From positions 16,755,001 to 16,819,000 of the forward strand of contig JAUCBN010000001.1 of the NCBI GenBank assembly GCA_035048815.1: 64,000 bases of DNA, read 5' to 3'. The stretch comes from Abelmoschus esculentus (lineage: Eukaryota; Streptophyta; Magnoliopsida; Malvales; Malvaceae). A model generated the notes under the pieces. It was given only the letters and a program-made list of their open reading frames with translations, was not told the origin of the DNA and ran no database searches. A program made the position numbers and the translations under genes. Below, one piece after another: positions 34,929 to 45,164 of the stretch (position 1 is its first letter; each line of letters starts with the position of its first letter).

Positions 34929-35153
34929 CTAGAGGTGCCTATCACTGGCTCTAGTGTTGCTCTCCTTCGTGCTAGAGGTGCCCGAAACTGGCTCTAGTAT
35001 GCTAAATAGGTTGTTAATAAGAAACAAATAAGAAAAAGAAGAAAACAGAAAACCCGTATCTTGAGGTGCCAGAAATTGGCTCAAGACTTATTGTTTTAAG
35101 GAGACAGCTTTAGTCCAAGATTCTATTTGTCTTGATCTTAGAATTTATCTAAG
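34929..35153 (+). other. 3' hairpin array of T1 (four stems)
   Basis: hp1 34929-34954 and hp2 34972-34997 have stem CTAGAG/CTCTAG. hp3 35060-35085 has stem CTTGAG/CTCAAG. All three are exactly 26 nt with a 14-nt loop GTGCCYRWMAYTGG. hp4 35137-35153 is CTTAGA-ATTTA-TCTAAG. All four stems are perfect. No ORF overlaps them. Confidence 0.85.
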
Positions 35154-35336
35154 AAAGCCTTGAATCAGCCTTGTCCATAAAACGCACACATTCACCTAGC
35201 CCTATAGCTTGTTTCTTAGTAAAAGTCCTTGGGTAAACTAATGGCTAAAACGGAGAGATAGATATGACCATGGTGGGGAGAATAGATGGAAGAGTAAGAC
35301 CAAAGGGGATTAAGGTTCGGGAATTTGATGTTTTGC

Positions 35337-35376
35337 ATTGCTTGAGGACAAGCAATAGTTCGAGTTTGGGGGTATT
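35337..35376 (+). promoter_or_regulatory. hairpin plus polypurine tract between T1 and LTR B
   Basis: A perfect 8-bp stem ATTGCTTG/CAAGCAAT with AGGA loop (35337-35356), then AGTTCGAGTTTGGGGGTATT directly before the LTR. Confidence 0.85.
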
Positions 35377-36716
35377 TGATGAGTGCCTAAAAGGCAGTTA
35401 TTTACTACCCTTCTCATGGTACTTTATGCATCTATTATACACCAACTTGAACTGAAATATGGGCTCTTTGCGCAAAGTCCGTTATCATCACTTACAAAGT
35501 CAATGTTTATAGAGAATGCAGATATTATTACCTATTCTGTACATGCAGGAATATCCAGGGCAGAAACGACAATAAAGCAATGGTGAGGCTGAGACAGAAG
35601 ATAAGACCACGGCAGAATCCAGTGTGGCAACACCAACAATGGAGGCGCATTGAAAGATAAAAATATAGAGAATATTCTAGAAGATACAACGCATCAATTG
35701 GACCAAGCTAGCGCGTTAAAAGCCCAAGTCAAAGGTCAAGCGGGGAAACCCTTCTAAAAGGCGACAAACTTGGAAATATCAGATTCCTTGAAGAAGACTT
35801 GTTCCCAGCTCCAAGTTGAAGTCTATTTAGGAAAGGTTTACCCTAGGTTAAGATTATATATACCCTAGCCGGCCACATTGTTTAGAGAGACGGTTTTTAG
35901 AGAAATCCTTCTCCCTAAGAATTGTACTTACACGATAATATGTTTTAAATTTCTTAGGGATTGGTGAAGGTTGTCGATATTAGTGAAAGGAGATTGGTTC
36001 TTGTATCTTTGTTCTTATACAATAATAAATCAAAGTTTGCTTATCCTATTGTCATTCTTTGTTCTTGCATTCAAGCTCGAGAGGGAAGTTTCCAAGTAAT
36101 CTATTTATCTAGCATCGAGAGGTGTAGATTCACGAAAGACATAAGTACGGTGTATTAGACACTAACTCGGCCTAGAGATAGGTTAAGAGTTTCAGTAGCT
36201 AAAAGAAATGTTGGTTTGGTTGGTGGTTATCGTTGATTTACGCTGAGAGGTATCGTCAAGGACTGGTCATGAACAGCACTTTGAATCAGAGATAAGCGGA
36301 GTCACTTACGGACACTTTGCTGAACTTTGATACCTCTGCCCAAGAGCAAGAGATTGATGCGGCAGAGAACACTAATACTGTCGAGACTGTATCTGCAGTA
36401 CTTTCGAATCAGTGTTTTGTGATTGCATTGGACAAGAAGAAGATCAATTGAATCCACTAATTGACGCAGCTGGATCCTACCTACTTTCTCTATAATCGTC
36501 TTCAACCTTTTATTTTATGTTTTTGTTATTTAATTAGTTAGTTAGTTAAACAAATCAACTTATTTATGTTTTTACTTTATTTTCAGGAGCAAGGAAACTA
36601 GGGAAGACATATTAAGTATATCATTCTCTGTGGAGATGATACACGATATACTTATCATTTTATTACTTGGCGACGCGTACACTTGCACTCAAATTGCGCT
36701 TATACCACACGCATCA
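35377..36716 (+). mobile_element. LTR B of tandem T, shared by both interiors
   Basis: TGATGAGTGCC...CACGCATCA, 1340 bp. TATATATA at 35855-35862. A purine tract is on its left and a PBS on its right, so it is 3' LTR of T1 and 5' LTR of T2. Confidence 0.95.
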
Positions 36717-36722
36717 AGTTTT

Positions 36723-36740
36723 TGGCGCCGTTGTCGGGGA
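36723..36740 (+). other. primer binding site of T2
   Basis: TGGCGCCGTTGTCGGGGA, tRNA-Asp type. Confidence 0.85.
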
Positions 36741-36852
36741 TTGACAACTAAATTTTGTTTTTCTTTATTTTCTTGCTCTTTAACTATCCTTTATCTAACT
36801 TTAACTTTAATTATTTATTTTATTTTTTTACTAACTTTAATTTATTTAGTTT

Positions 36853-39302
36853 ATGACCAGGGCATACCCGAGTGGACCATTGTACGAGTTGGATACTGAG
36901 ATTGAACGCACAAGACATCATCTGAGACGCAATATGTTACAAGTCATGGATAATCCACCAAGAGGAGAAATCCCACTTGTTTATCATAATGTACTCCCAC
37001 CAGCAATGCCGCAGCAGCCACTGTCGCAACCATTAACGAGGCAGCCCACTGTCCGAGACTATCTGGTGGATGATTTAAACGGACTCAACCCTGGCGTAGT
37101 CACCTCAAAAATCGAAGCATCTCACTTTGAGCTCAAACCAGTGGTGTTCAACATGTTGAACACAATTGTACAGTTTAGTGGGTCTGCTACTAAAGATACA
37201 AGGTAGCATCTTAAATCTTTCATGGAAGTGTGCAACTATTTCAAGATTCAAGAAGTCCATGAAGATATTTTGCGATTAAAATTGTTCCCCTATTCACTAG
37301 GGGATTGAGAGAAAACCTGGTTGAATGGTATCCCAATAGGATCCATAGGATCTTGGGAGGAACTCTGCCGAAAATTCATTACTAGGTTTAATCCGATAAA
37401 TCTCTGTGATCGTATCCGTAATAAAATCACATCATTCCGGTAAGATGAAGATGAACCGATGTATGAGGCATGGGAACGTTACAGAGAACTATTAAACAAA
37501 TGCCCACTACATGGTTTTCCCATGTGGACGCAAGTCTCCATGTTTTATAATGCTACCAATGCCTCCACAAGGATGATGCTAGATGCTTCCGCAAACGGGA
37601 CACTTTTGGATAGAGCACCTGCGGAGGCAATTGAGATTATGAACAAGCTCGCAAGGAACAATTTCCAATTTCCCACATCAAGGATAGGAGAAATGAGACG
37701 TCATGCCATAGCCCATGAATTAGATACATCCAGCTCGGTGACAGCACAATTGGCTTCTCTGACCTAGATGGTTCAAAACATGCAAGCCCAGAGAAACATA
37801 CATGAGGTTAAGGTAGTTAACTCATCGGATGACATGCAAGATGAGGAGACCAGACTATATGTTGGAAACTATAACAGAAACAATCATACGATGTCCAACA
37901 ATTACAACCCATCCTGGAAAAGGCATCCGAACTTCTCATGGTGTAACCCTAACAATGTCTTGAATCCAATTAATCAATCCCTTAGATTTCAGCATCCAAA
38001 CCAGAACCTACCGCAGTATAACACTCAGCAACCCATGCCACAGCAGTAGGTGCAACAACAACAGTCTCTGAATACATTGGTAGATTCTCTCACGTCTTCT
38101 ATGACAAAGACTGATGCTTACTTGATGGAGAATAGCCGCTTCATGAAGCGTATTGATGACTTCATAAACCAAACTGAGATCAGACTGTAGAACCTGGAGG
38201 CTGCAATAAAATCTCTAGAAACCCAAGTTGGTCAATTTGCCCTATGACAAAACACTAGACCACCAGGGGGTTTACCTAGCAATACTAAAGTTGCTAAGGT
38301 GTTAGGCCACGAGAAATGCAAGGTAATCACAACACGAAGTGGCCTACAATTGAAAGATAAAGAAGGGACCTCAATCGATAGAGTCCAACTAGAAAAACAA
38401 CATCATAAGGACTCAGAAGCTGAGCAGGACCCTGTCGAAAGCACTGCCCCAGCAGCAGAACCAGTAGAACCAGAACCACCTGCCGAGGCAGCTACAGACA
38501 AATTCACCCCAGGTATTAAACTCAATATCCAAGGAAACCTGAGGATATCAGACCACCACCTCATTTCCCACAGAGGCTAAAGAAGCACAAACAGGACCAT
38601 TAATTTGAGAAATTCCTAGACATATTGAAGCAGGTCCATACCAACTTTTCACTAGTTAAGGCTATTGAATAAATGCCCAACTATGCCAAGTTTGTAAAGG
38701 ATATAGTATCCAATTGGCGAAGGCTAGGGGAAATTGAAACAGTGGCAGCCACTAAAGGTTTCATGGCCAATTTGCATAATCGCATGTCGCCCAAACTAAA
38801 AGATCCTCGATGCTTCACAATCCCTTGTGCGATTGGAGATGGTTATAAAGGAAAGGCCCTATGCGACTTGGGAGCAAGCATCAACCTTATGCCCAAATCA
38901 GTTTTTCAAAAACATGGAATAGGACGGGAAAAACCAACAACAGTACTGCTCCAACTTGCAGATCGATCCTTTGTGCATCCCGGAGGCAAAATTGAGGACA
39001 TTCTGGTGAAGGTTGACAAGTTTATATTTCCTGCCGACTTTCTTGTCCTTGACTATGAGGCTGATCACAATGCACCGATCATATTGGGTCGACCTTTCCT
39101 TGCTACTGGATGTACCATCATTGATGTGGAAAATGGTGAGCTCACAATGCGAATAAATGATCAACAAGTCAAGTTGAACGTCTTCCACAATTTTCCAAAT
39201 TTAGACGCTCTAGCAGAATGTAAGGCTCTTCAAACACCAAATCAGGGTACTAAAACATCCTCCCGGACAGCATGCTCGGTAGACTATTCGGTAAAAGAAT
39301 AA
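36853..39302 (+). pseudogene. gag-protease polyprotein, interior T2
   Basis: Starts MTRAYPSGPLYELDTEIERT at 36853 and keeps frame for nearly 500 codons despite stops at 37204, 37306, 37441, 37765, 38047 and 38188. A one-base loss near 38540 shifts the frame into the protease. The protease part (38673-39302) shows LCDLGASINLMP with the Asp codon at 38864-38866, LLQLADRSFVH, IILGRPFLATG and MRINDQQVKL. A further one-base loss near 39265 changes the end. Capsid and linker match T1 closely, and there is likewise no zinc knuckle and no RT after the protease. Confidence 0.9.
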
Positions 39303-39891
39303 AACACAAAGGAGAAGCCGAATGCGCTGAGGGGACTGGTCAACTCATGAAGAAAGATACAGGCCAGAAAGAGATAATGAAAGTCGGAGATGCATTCACA
39401 TGCACTCCACAAGTAACCTAATCTACTCCCTTCAATTTTAATTATTATATTAGGATTAGTTTATATTTTGTTATTTTCAGTATTTCATGTTATTATTTTT
39501 CTTTTCAGTATTTTTATTTTAGAATAAATAAAGCTATGAATGCAGGAAAAATTATGCTACAGCAGGAAGCCTGTTGCCGCGGTAGTGCACTATGTTAGAG
39601 CCGTATAATTCCTAACGGGCAGAAACAGTGTAACGGTTCTCTACTAAGATATCCGCCGCGGAAGTAATTGTGCAACAAGGCAGTAAATGCCTAACGGCTA
39701 GTATTTTTAACAGTCATATTTTTACAGCCTATATAAATAGAATCATTGTTGTGCATTATTTACCCTTGCATTCTCACTACTTTTGCTTTCTTGAACAACC
39801 TTGCTCTCACTATATTTCCAATCTCTTGTAATTTTCAGAACAATCTCTATTTATTCCAGAATTTCTCAAACCATTTTCCACGAACAAATCA
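39303..39891 (+). other. protease-ORF2 intergenic leader of T2
   Basis: Collinear with 32357-32937. Non-coding, with the conserved CCTATATAAATAG at about 39728. Confidence 0.55.
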
Positions 39892-41423
39892 ATGGCTTCT
39901 TACACACAACTCGCCCCTGCCAATGTTATTGACCGCTTCAACCGCTCGTTTGTGGCTCGACAATTATGGGAAGAGCAGGGATTTCAACAGAATAATGAAA
40001 TATACTTCGACATTGAATCATATTTGTTCAACAAGATTCAGCATTAGGATTGGGGGCTTTCTTCCTATAGCCTCAACCGGAGAATGCCACAATTGTGAGG
40101 GAATTTTACGCACATGGGCCGAGCAAGGACACCCTCTTTATCCACTATCGAGGCAAGCCTGTGCAACTTGATGCCAACGTCATCAACGAATTTTATGGCC
40201 TCACACCCACACGGGATGATCATGTCAAATTCGTAGACAGCATCAACACTCAAGACTATGAAGAAATTAAAGATGATCTTTGTTACAGAAACACTTCATG
40301 GGAAACCGGTGCCCATAAGGGTTCAGTAACACGACAGAGTCTAATACTCGAGGCCAAGATGTGGTGTACCTTTTTTAAAAGACGACATATCCCAACCTCT
40401 CATAACAGCACAATGGATCGCAAAAGACTGGTATTGATCCAGTCCATCATCAAGATGAGAAGCATCAACATTGGAGAGATCATTCTTCATGAAATTCATG
40501 AATATGGTAAGAAGGAACGTGGACCGCTTTACTTCCCATGTTTAATCTCTGCCTTGTGCATTAATGCAGGAGTTCCGGTCGAAGACACAGATGAATACAT
40601 GCCTACTCGACAGGGATGGACAAGAGATTTTTACCACCAAGTTGTGCAGATCACGCATGCAGAACCTGTCCAGGCAACACCTCAACAATTTACTACCGAT
40701 TTCACCGCCTAAGGGCAGTATTCAACAGAAGCACCAGCCTCTGCCGAGCCAACTACCGCAGCAGACCCATACCAAGAAATTTTGCAAAGGATGGCAGCCA
40801 TGGACCTTCTCCAACAACGTTACATGGAGTAGCAGCACGACTTCAACACGTCTCCAGCCAACATGATGATGTAGAGCTTCCCATATCAAGGGGCATAATT
40901 TCCCGAATTCCCAGCCAATATATTTGTTACTGCAGCCCCTTACACTGAGACAACACCTACCCCAGGGCCGCAACCATCTTTCCAGCCACAGCCGCACCAA
41001 CAGTTTTATGCTGTTGGACCTTTCAGGCCAGCCAGGTCTGCCGAAGTATCATCTACCAGCCGAAGGCCATCCAAGAGGCGAGCTGTCTTTAACTCTCCCC
41101 AAAGAGAACCAATAACTATGCCCAGTCTCAGCAGAGATACATTGTCTTGTGAGATTGATGAATACCACAGTTTATCCCATGAATCAGCAATATCCACTGC
41201 TACGGCAGGAGGCATAACGGAAATCATGGACATAGACAATATGGACGAGATGGAAAAAGGGGATGAGGTTACAGCACCGACGCACTGCACACCACCTAGT
41301 AGAGTTCAGCCATATCGGCCGGCCAAACAACAACAATCACAGGCACAAGGATCTAGACGAAAGGCACCAGCAGCAAGGCCTAGGAGAATGCTCCGTACAA
41401 GCAGCTCCTCGGAGTCATTATAA
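39892..41423 (+). pseudogene. ORF2 of interior T2
   Basis: ATG 39892 opens MASYTQLAPANVIDRFNRS. The TAG at 40045-40047 is shared with T1 (33091-33093), and a one-base loss in the following GATTGGGG run shifts the frame. A clean 205-codon stretch (40095-40712) then covers the whole central domain, from REFYAHGPSKDTLFIHY to GVPVEDTDEYMPTRQGWTRD. The last part has stops near 40710, 40830 and 40875, then SSTSRRPSKRRAVFNSP, an acidic patch and the C-terminal basic tail ending SSSSESL. It is the best-preserved central domain of the family here after H. Confidence 0.8.
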
Positions 41424-41484
41424 ATATTTCCTTTACTGCCTTCATCTTTTTCCATATTTTAATTGTTGGTTGCCTTATATTTTG

Positions 41485-41522
41485 AGCATTGAGGAAAATA
41501 CTCGATTTGAGTTTGGGGGAGA
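41485..41522 (+). promoter_or_regulatory. proximal hairpin (decayed) plus purine tract of T2
   Basis: AGCATTG-AGGA-AAATACT has lost pairing at two positions relative to T1. GATTTGAGTTTGGGGGAGA follows. Confidence 0.6.
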
Positions 41523-41883
41523 TTGTAGGTACAGAAGTACTGTCGAGGCCTCCCACTGTCGCGGCATTACCATGAAAAAAAAGGCAGTAAATTTTTTGCT
41601 GAAATTTTTTTTACAATGTTCTCTTTTTTTGAACTTATGTGTGTAATCTTGCACTACCCTACGTCAGCTTTGCTTTAGTTTACTCCTTTAAGGCTATAGA
41701 AATCGTTCTCCTTACCATGGCCAAGTTTTATTTTGAAGGAATAAGCATAGGATACTCATAGAATAAAACTTAAAAGCTTGCTTTAGGGTTAGAAAGAAAA
41801 TAAACACTTCTTAGACTTGTTTGATTTAGCAGTTCTTTTAATAAACTTAGGTGATAAAGACTTAGAACCTTTTTGAAAAATAA

Positions 41884-42108
41884 CTAGAGGTGCCTATCAA
41901 TGGCTCTAGTGTTGCTCTCCTTCGTGCTAGAGGTGCCTGAAACTGGCTCTAGTATGCTAAATAGGTGGTTAATAAGAAACAAATAAGAAAAAGAAGAAAA
42001 CAGAAAACGCGTATCTTGAGGTGCCTGAAATTGGCTCAAGACTTGTTGTTTTAAGGAGACAGCTTTAGTCCAAGATTGTATTTGTCTTGAACTTAGAGTT
42101 TATCTAAG
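41884..42108 (+). other. 3' hairpin array of T2 (four stems)
   Basis: hp1 41884-41909 and hp2 41927-41952 (CTAGAG/CTCTAG), hp3 42015-42040 (CTTGAG/CTCAAG), each 26 nt. hp4 42092-42108 (CTTAGA-GTTTA-TCTAAG). All stems perfect. Confidence 0.85.
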
Positions 42109-42291
42109 AAAGCCTTGAATCAGCCTTGTCCATAATACGCACACACTCACATAGCCCTATAGCTTGTTTCTCAGTAAAAGTCCTTGGGTAAACTAATGGC
42201 TAAAACAGAGAGATAGACATGACCATGGTGGGGAGAATAGATGGAAGAGTAAGACCAAAGGGGATTAAGGTTCGGCAATTTGATATTTTGC

Positions 42292-42331
42292 ATTGCTTGA
42301 GGACAAGAAATAGTTCGAGTTTGGGGGTATT
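42292..42331 (+). promoter_or_regulatory. hairpin plus polypurine tract between T2 and LTR C
   Basis: Stem ATTGCTTG/CAAGAAAT has one mismatch, loop AGGA. The tract AGTTCGAGTTTGGGGGTATT abuts the LTR. Confidence 0.8.
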
Positions 42332-43667
42332 TGATGAGTGCCTAAAAGGCAGTTATTTACTATCCTTCTCATGGTACTTTATGCATCTATTATACACCAA
42401 CTTGAACCAAAATATGGACTCTTTGCGTAAAGTCCGTTATCATCACTTACAAAGTCAATGTTTATAGAGAATGCAGATATTATTACCTATTCTGTACATG
42501 CAGGAATATCCAGGGTAGAAGCGACAATAAAGCAATGGTGAGGCTGAGGTAGAAGATAAGGCCACGGCAGAATCCAGTGTGGCAACACCAACAATTGAGG
42601 CGCATTAAAAGATAAAAATATAGAGAATATTCTAGAAGATACAACGTATCAATTGGACCAGGCTAGCGCGCTAAAAGCCCAAGTCAAAGGTCAAGCGGGA
42701 AAACCCTTCTAAAAGGTGGCAAACTTGGAAATATCAGATTCCTTGAAGAAGACTTGTTCTCTGCTCCAAGTTGAAGTCTATTTAGGAAAGGTTTGCCCTA
42801 GGTTAAGATTATATATACCCTAGCTGACCACATTATTTAGAGAGCCGATTTTTAGAGAAATCTTTCTCCCTAAGAATTGTACTTACACGATAATATGTTC
42901 TAAATTACTTAGGGATAGGTGAAGGTTGTCGATATTAGTGAGAGAAGATTGATTCTTGTATCTTTGTTCTTATGCAATAATAAGTCAAAGTTTGCTTATC
43001 TTATTGTCATTCTTTGTTCTTGCATTCAAGCTCGAGAGGGAAGTTTGCAAGTAATCTATTTATCTAGCATCGAGAGATATAGATTCACGAAAGGGATAAG
43101 TACGGTGTTATAGACACTAACTCGGACTAGAGATAGGTTAAGAGTTTCAGTAGCTAAAAGAAGTATTGGATTGGTTGGTGGTTATCGTTGATTTACGCCG
43201 AGAGGTATCGTCAAGGACTGGTCATCAACAGCACTTTGACTCCGAGATGAGTGGAGTCACTTACGGACCCTTTGCTGAACTTTGATACCTCTTCCCCAGA
43301 GCAAGAGATTGTCGCGGCAGAGAACACCAATACTGCCGAGACTGTATCTGCAGTACTTTCGAAGTAGTGTTGTGTGATTGCATTAGACAAGAAGTTTAAT
43401 TGAATCCACTAATTGACGCAGTTGGATCCTACCTACTTTTTCTATAATCGTCTTCAACCTTTTATTTTATGTTTTGTTATTTAATTAGTTAGTTAGTTAA
43501 ACAAATCAACTTATTTTTGTTTTTACTTTATTTTCAGGAGCAAGGGAACTAAGAAAGACATATTAAGTATATCAATCCCTGTGGAGACGATACACGATAT
43601 ACTTATCATTTTATTACTTGGCGACGTGTACACTTGCACTCAAATTACGCTTATGCCACACGTATTA
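42332..43667 (+). mobile_element. LTR C of tandem T
   Basis: TGATGAGTGCC...CACGTATTA, 1336 bp. The final CATCA has mutated to TATTA. TATATATA at 42810-42817. What follows is H sequence, so this is the outer right end. Confidence 0.95.
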
Positions 43668-43672
43668 GTTGC
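43668..43672. repeat. target site duplication GTTGC, right copy
   Basis: Identical to 28403-28407. The H protein frame resumes here (VAKVMGHEQCKAITTRSGLQ). Confidence 0.95.
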
Positions 43673-44403
43673 TAAGGTAATGGGCCATGAACAGTGTAAA
43701 GCAATCACTACTAGGAGTGGTCTACAATGTAAGGAGAATTTAGGAAACTCAGCAGACAAAGACCCACCAGTAGAACAAGAAGAATCAGACAAAGAGGACT
43801 TGAATGCTGAACCAAAAGATCATGTCATAGAAATCCCAGTAGAAAGCACTACCCCAGCAGAAAACTCGGTAGTACCTCGACAAGTTGCCAAGACATCAAA
43901 AGACCCAATGGATCCAAGTATTAAATTCCAAACTAATGAGACCCTAGAAGAGATGCGACCACCACCACCTTTACCAAAAAGGTTGAAAAAGAAAAAACAG
44001 GACCACCAATTTAAAAAATTCATAAATATCTTGAAGCAAGTCCACATCAACCTGCCATTTGTGGAAGCAATTGAACAAATGCCAAACTATACCAAATTCT
44101 TACATTATGTCTAAAAGAAAGAGGACAAAACCTACAAAAGTTATGCTCCAACTAGCGGATAGATCGTATGTACAACCTGAAGGAAAAATCGAGGACATAT
44201 TGGTAAGAGTGGATAAATTTATTTTTCCCGCTGACTTTTGTGTCCTTGATTGTAAAGCAGATAATAATGCAACGATCATTTTGGAGAGACCTTTCCTAGC
44301 CACTGGACGCACGCTCATAGATATGGAAAAAGGAGACTTGACAATGAGGATTAATGATCAACAAATCAAACTCAATTCTTTCTATAATTTCAAAAGACAA
44401 TGA
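43673..44403 (+). pseudogene. protease region of H, active-site segment deleted
   Basis: Continues H gag after insertion T: GHEQCKAITTRSGLQ, an acidic linker, PPPPLPKRLKKKKQDHQFKK, INLPFVEAIEQMPNYTKFL. Then SKRKR joins directly to KPTKVMLQLADRSYVQPEGK. Compared with T1 and E, about 70 residues between these blocks are gone. They include the LCDLGASINLMP active-site motif, so the protease could not work. FVGFV-side frames are shadows. The end is normal: IILERPFLATGRTLIDM, MRINDQQIKLNSF. A stop and a small shift lie near 44112. No RT follows. Confidence 0.8.
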
Positions 44404-45164
44404 GGAGTGTAAAGTTATCCAAAACACAGATGCAAGTAGAAAAATTTCCTGTCTCAGCAACCACTGCCTTGATAGTAAGCTCAGTAGAAAAATTGATGCT
44501 TGTTACAATAGAATACTGGGCAGTAAGATTAAGCCAGAAGTGGAGGCATATTCAGGTCCAAATGGTCAGAACCACAGGGTGCGGTAAAGATCAAATTGAA
44601 AAGAGATGGGCATGAGTCCAAAGAAGATGACCAACATCTGAAGCATCATTTTGGCCAACAAGAGACAATCACCTTAGGAGATGTACTTGCATGCACTCCT
44701 CCCGTGACATAATCTCTTCTACTTATTTTTACTTTTAGGATTAGTTTAGTTTATTGTTAATTTTTATTATTATATTTAATTATTTTTCTTATTTATGTTT
44801 AATTTTTTTAGGACAATAAGCAAGAATGAAGATGAAGAAATTCATAGCAAGAGATTCTCTATTGTGTCAGTACACAGTGTTAGGGCCGCAGCAGTCCCAA
44901 TGGGTAGAACAGTCTAACGGCTAGTCTGCCGAAATTCCCGCCGCGGCAATAAAGGCTAACGACTAGTTTATTCAAATGGCTACAAGGCCGAAGCCTTTAT
45001 AAGAACCCTCCCCCTATTGAACTATTCACTCTTGCATTCTTGATTCTTTAAAAATTTTTACTCAATCTCTCTCTTGTTGTATTCTTTGAAATCTCAAAGC
45101 TCTCTTACCTCTTTTAGAAACTCTCTAAGACCATCTCCAAGATATTCAACTCTCCACTACTTAT
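44404..45164 (+). other. protease-ORF2 intergenic region of H
   Basis: Corresponds to the leader seen in T1 and T2 but is longer at its start, with a decayed post-protease tail (about 44404-44590). No polymerase motif. TAACGGCTAG- and TTTATAAGAACC-like words precede ORF2. Confidence 0.5.

Larger units (their letters stand above)
28408..43667 (+). mobile_element. tandem T: LTR-interior-LTR-interior-LTR, nested in H
   Basis: Three LTRs of 1352, 1340 and 1336 bp (28408-29759, 35377-36716, 42332-43667) separate two complete interiors T1 (29760-35376) and T2 (36717-42331). The whole 15.3-kb block is bounded by one pair of 5-bp target duplications, so it occupies a single insertion site. The inner LTR is shared. 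Each interior carries PBS, gag-protease, ORF2, hairpin array and purine tract, but no RT, RNase H or integrase. Such structures arise by unequal exchange between LTRs after insertion. Confidence 0.95.
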
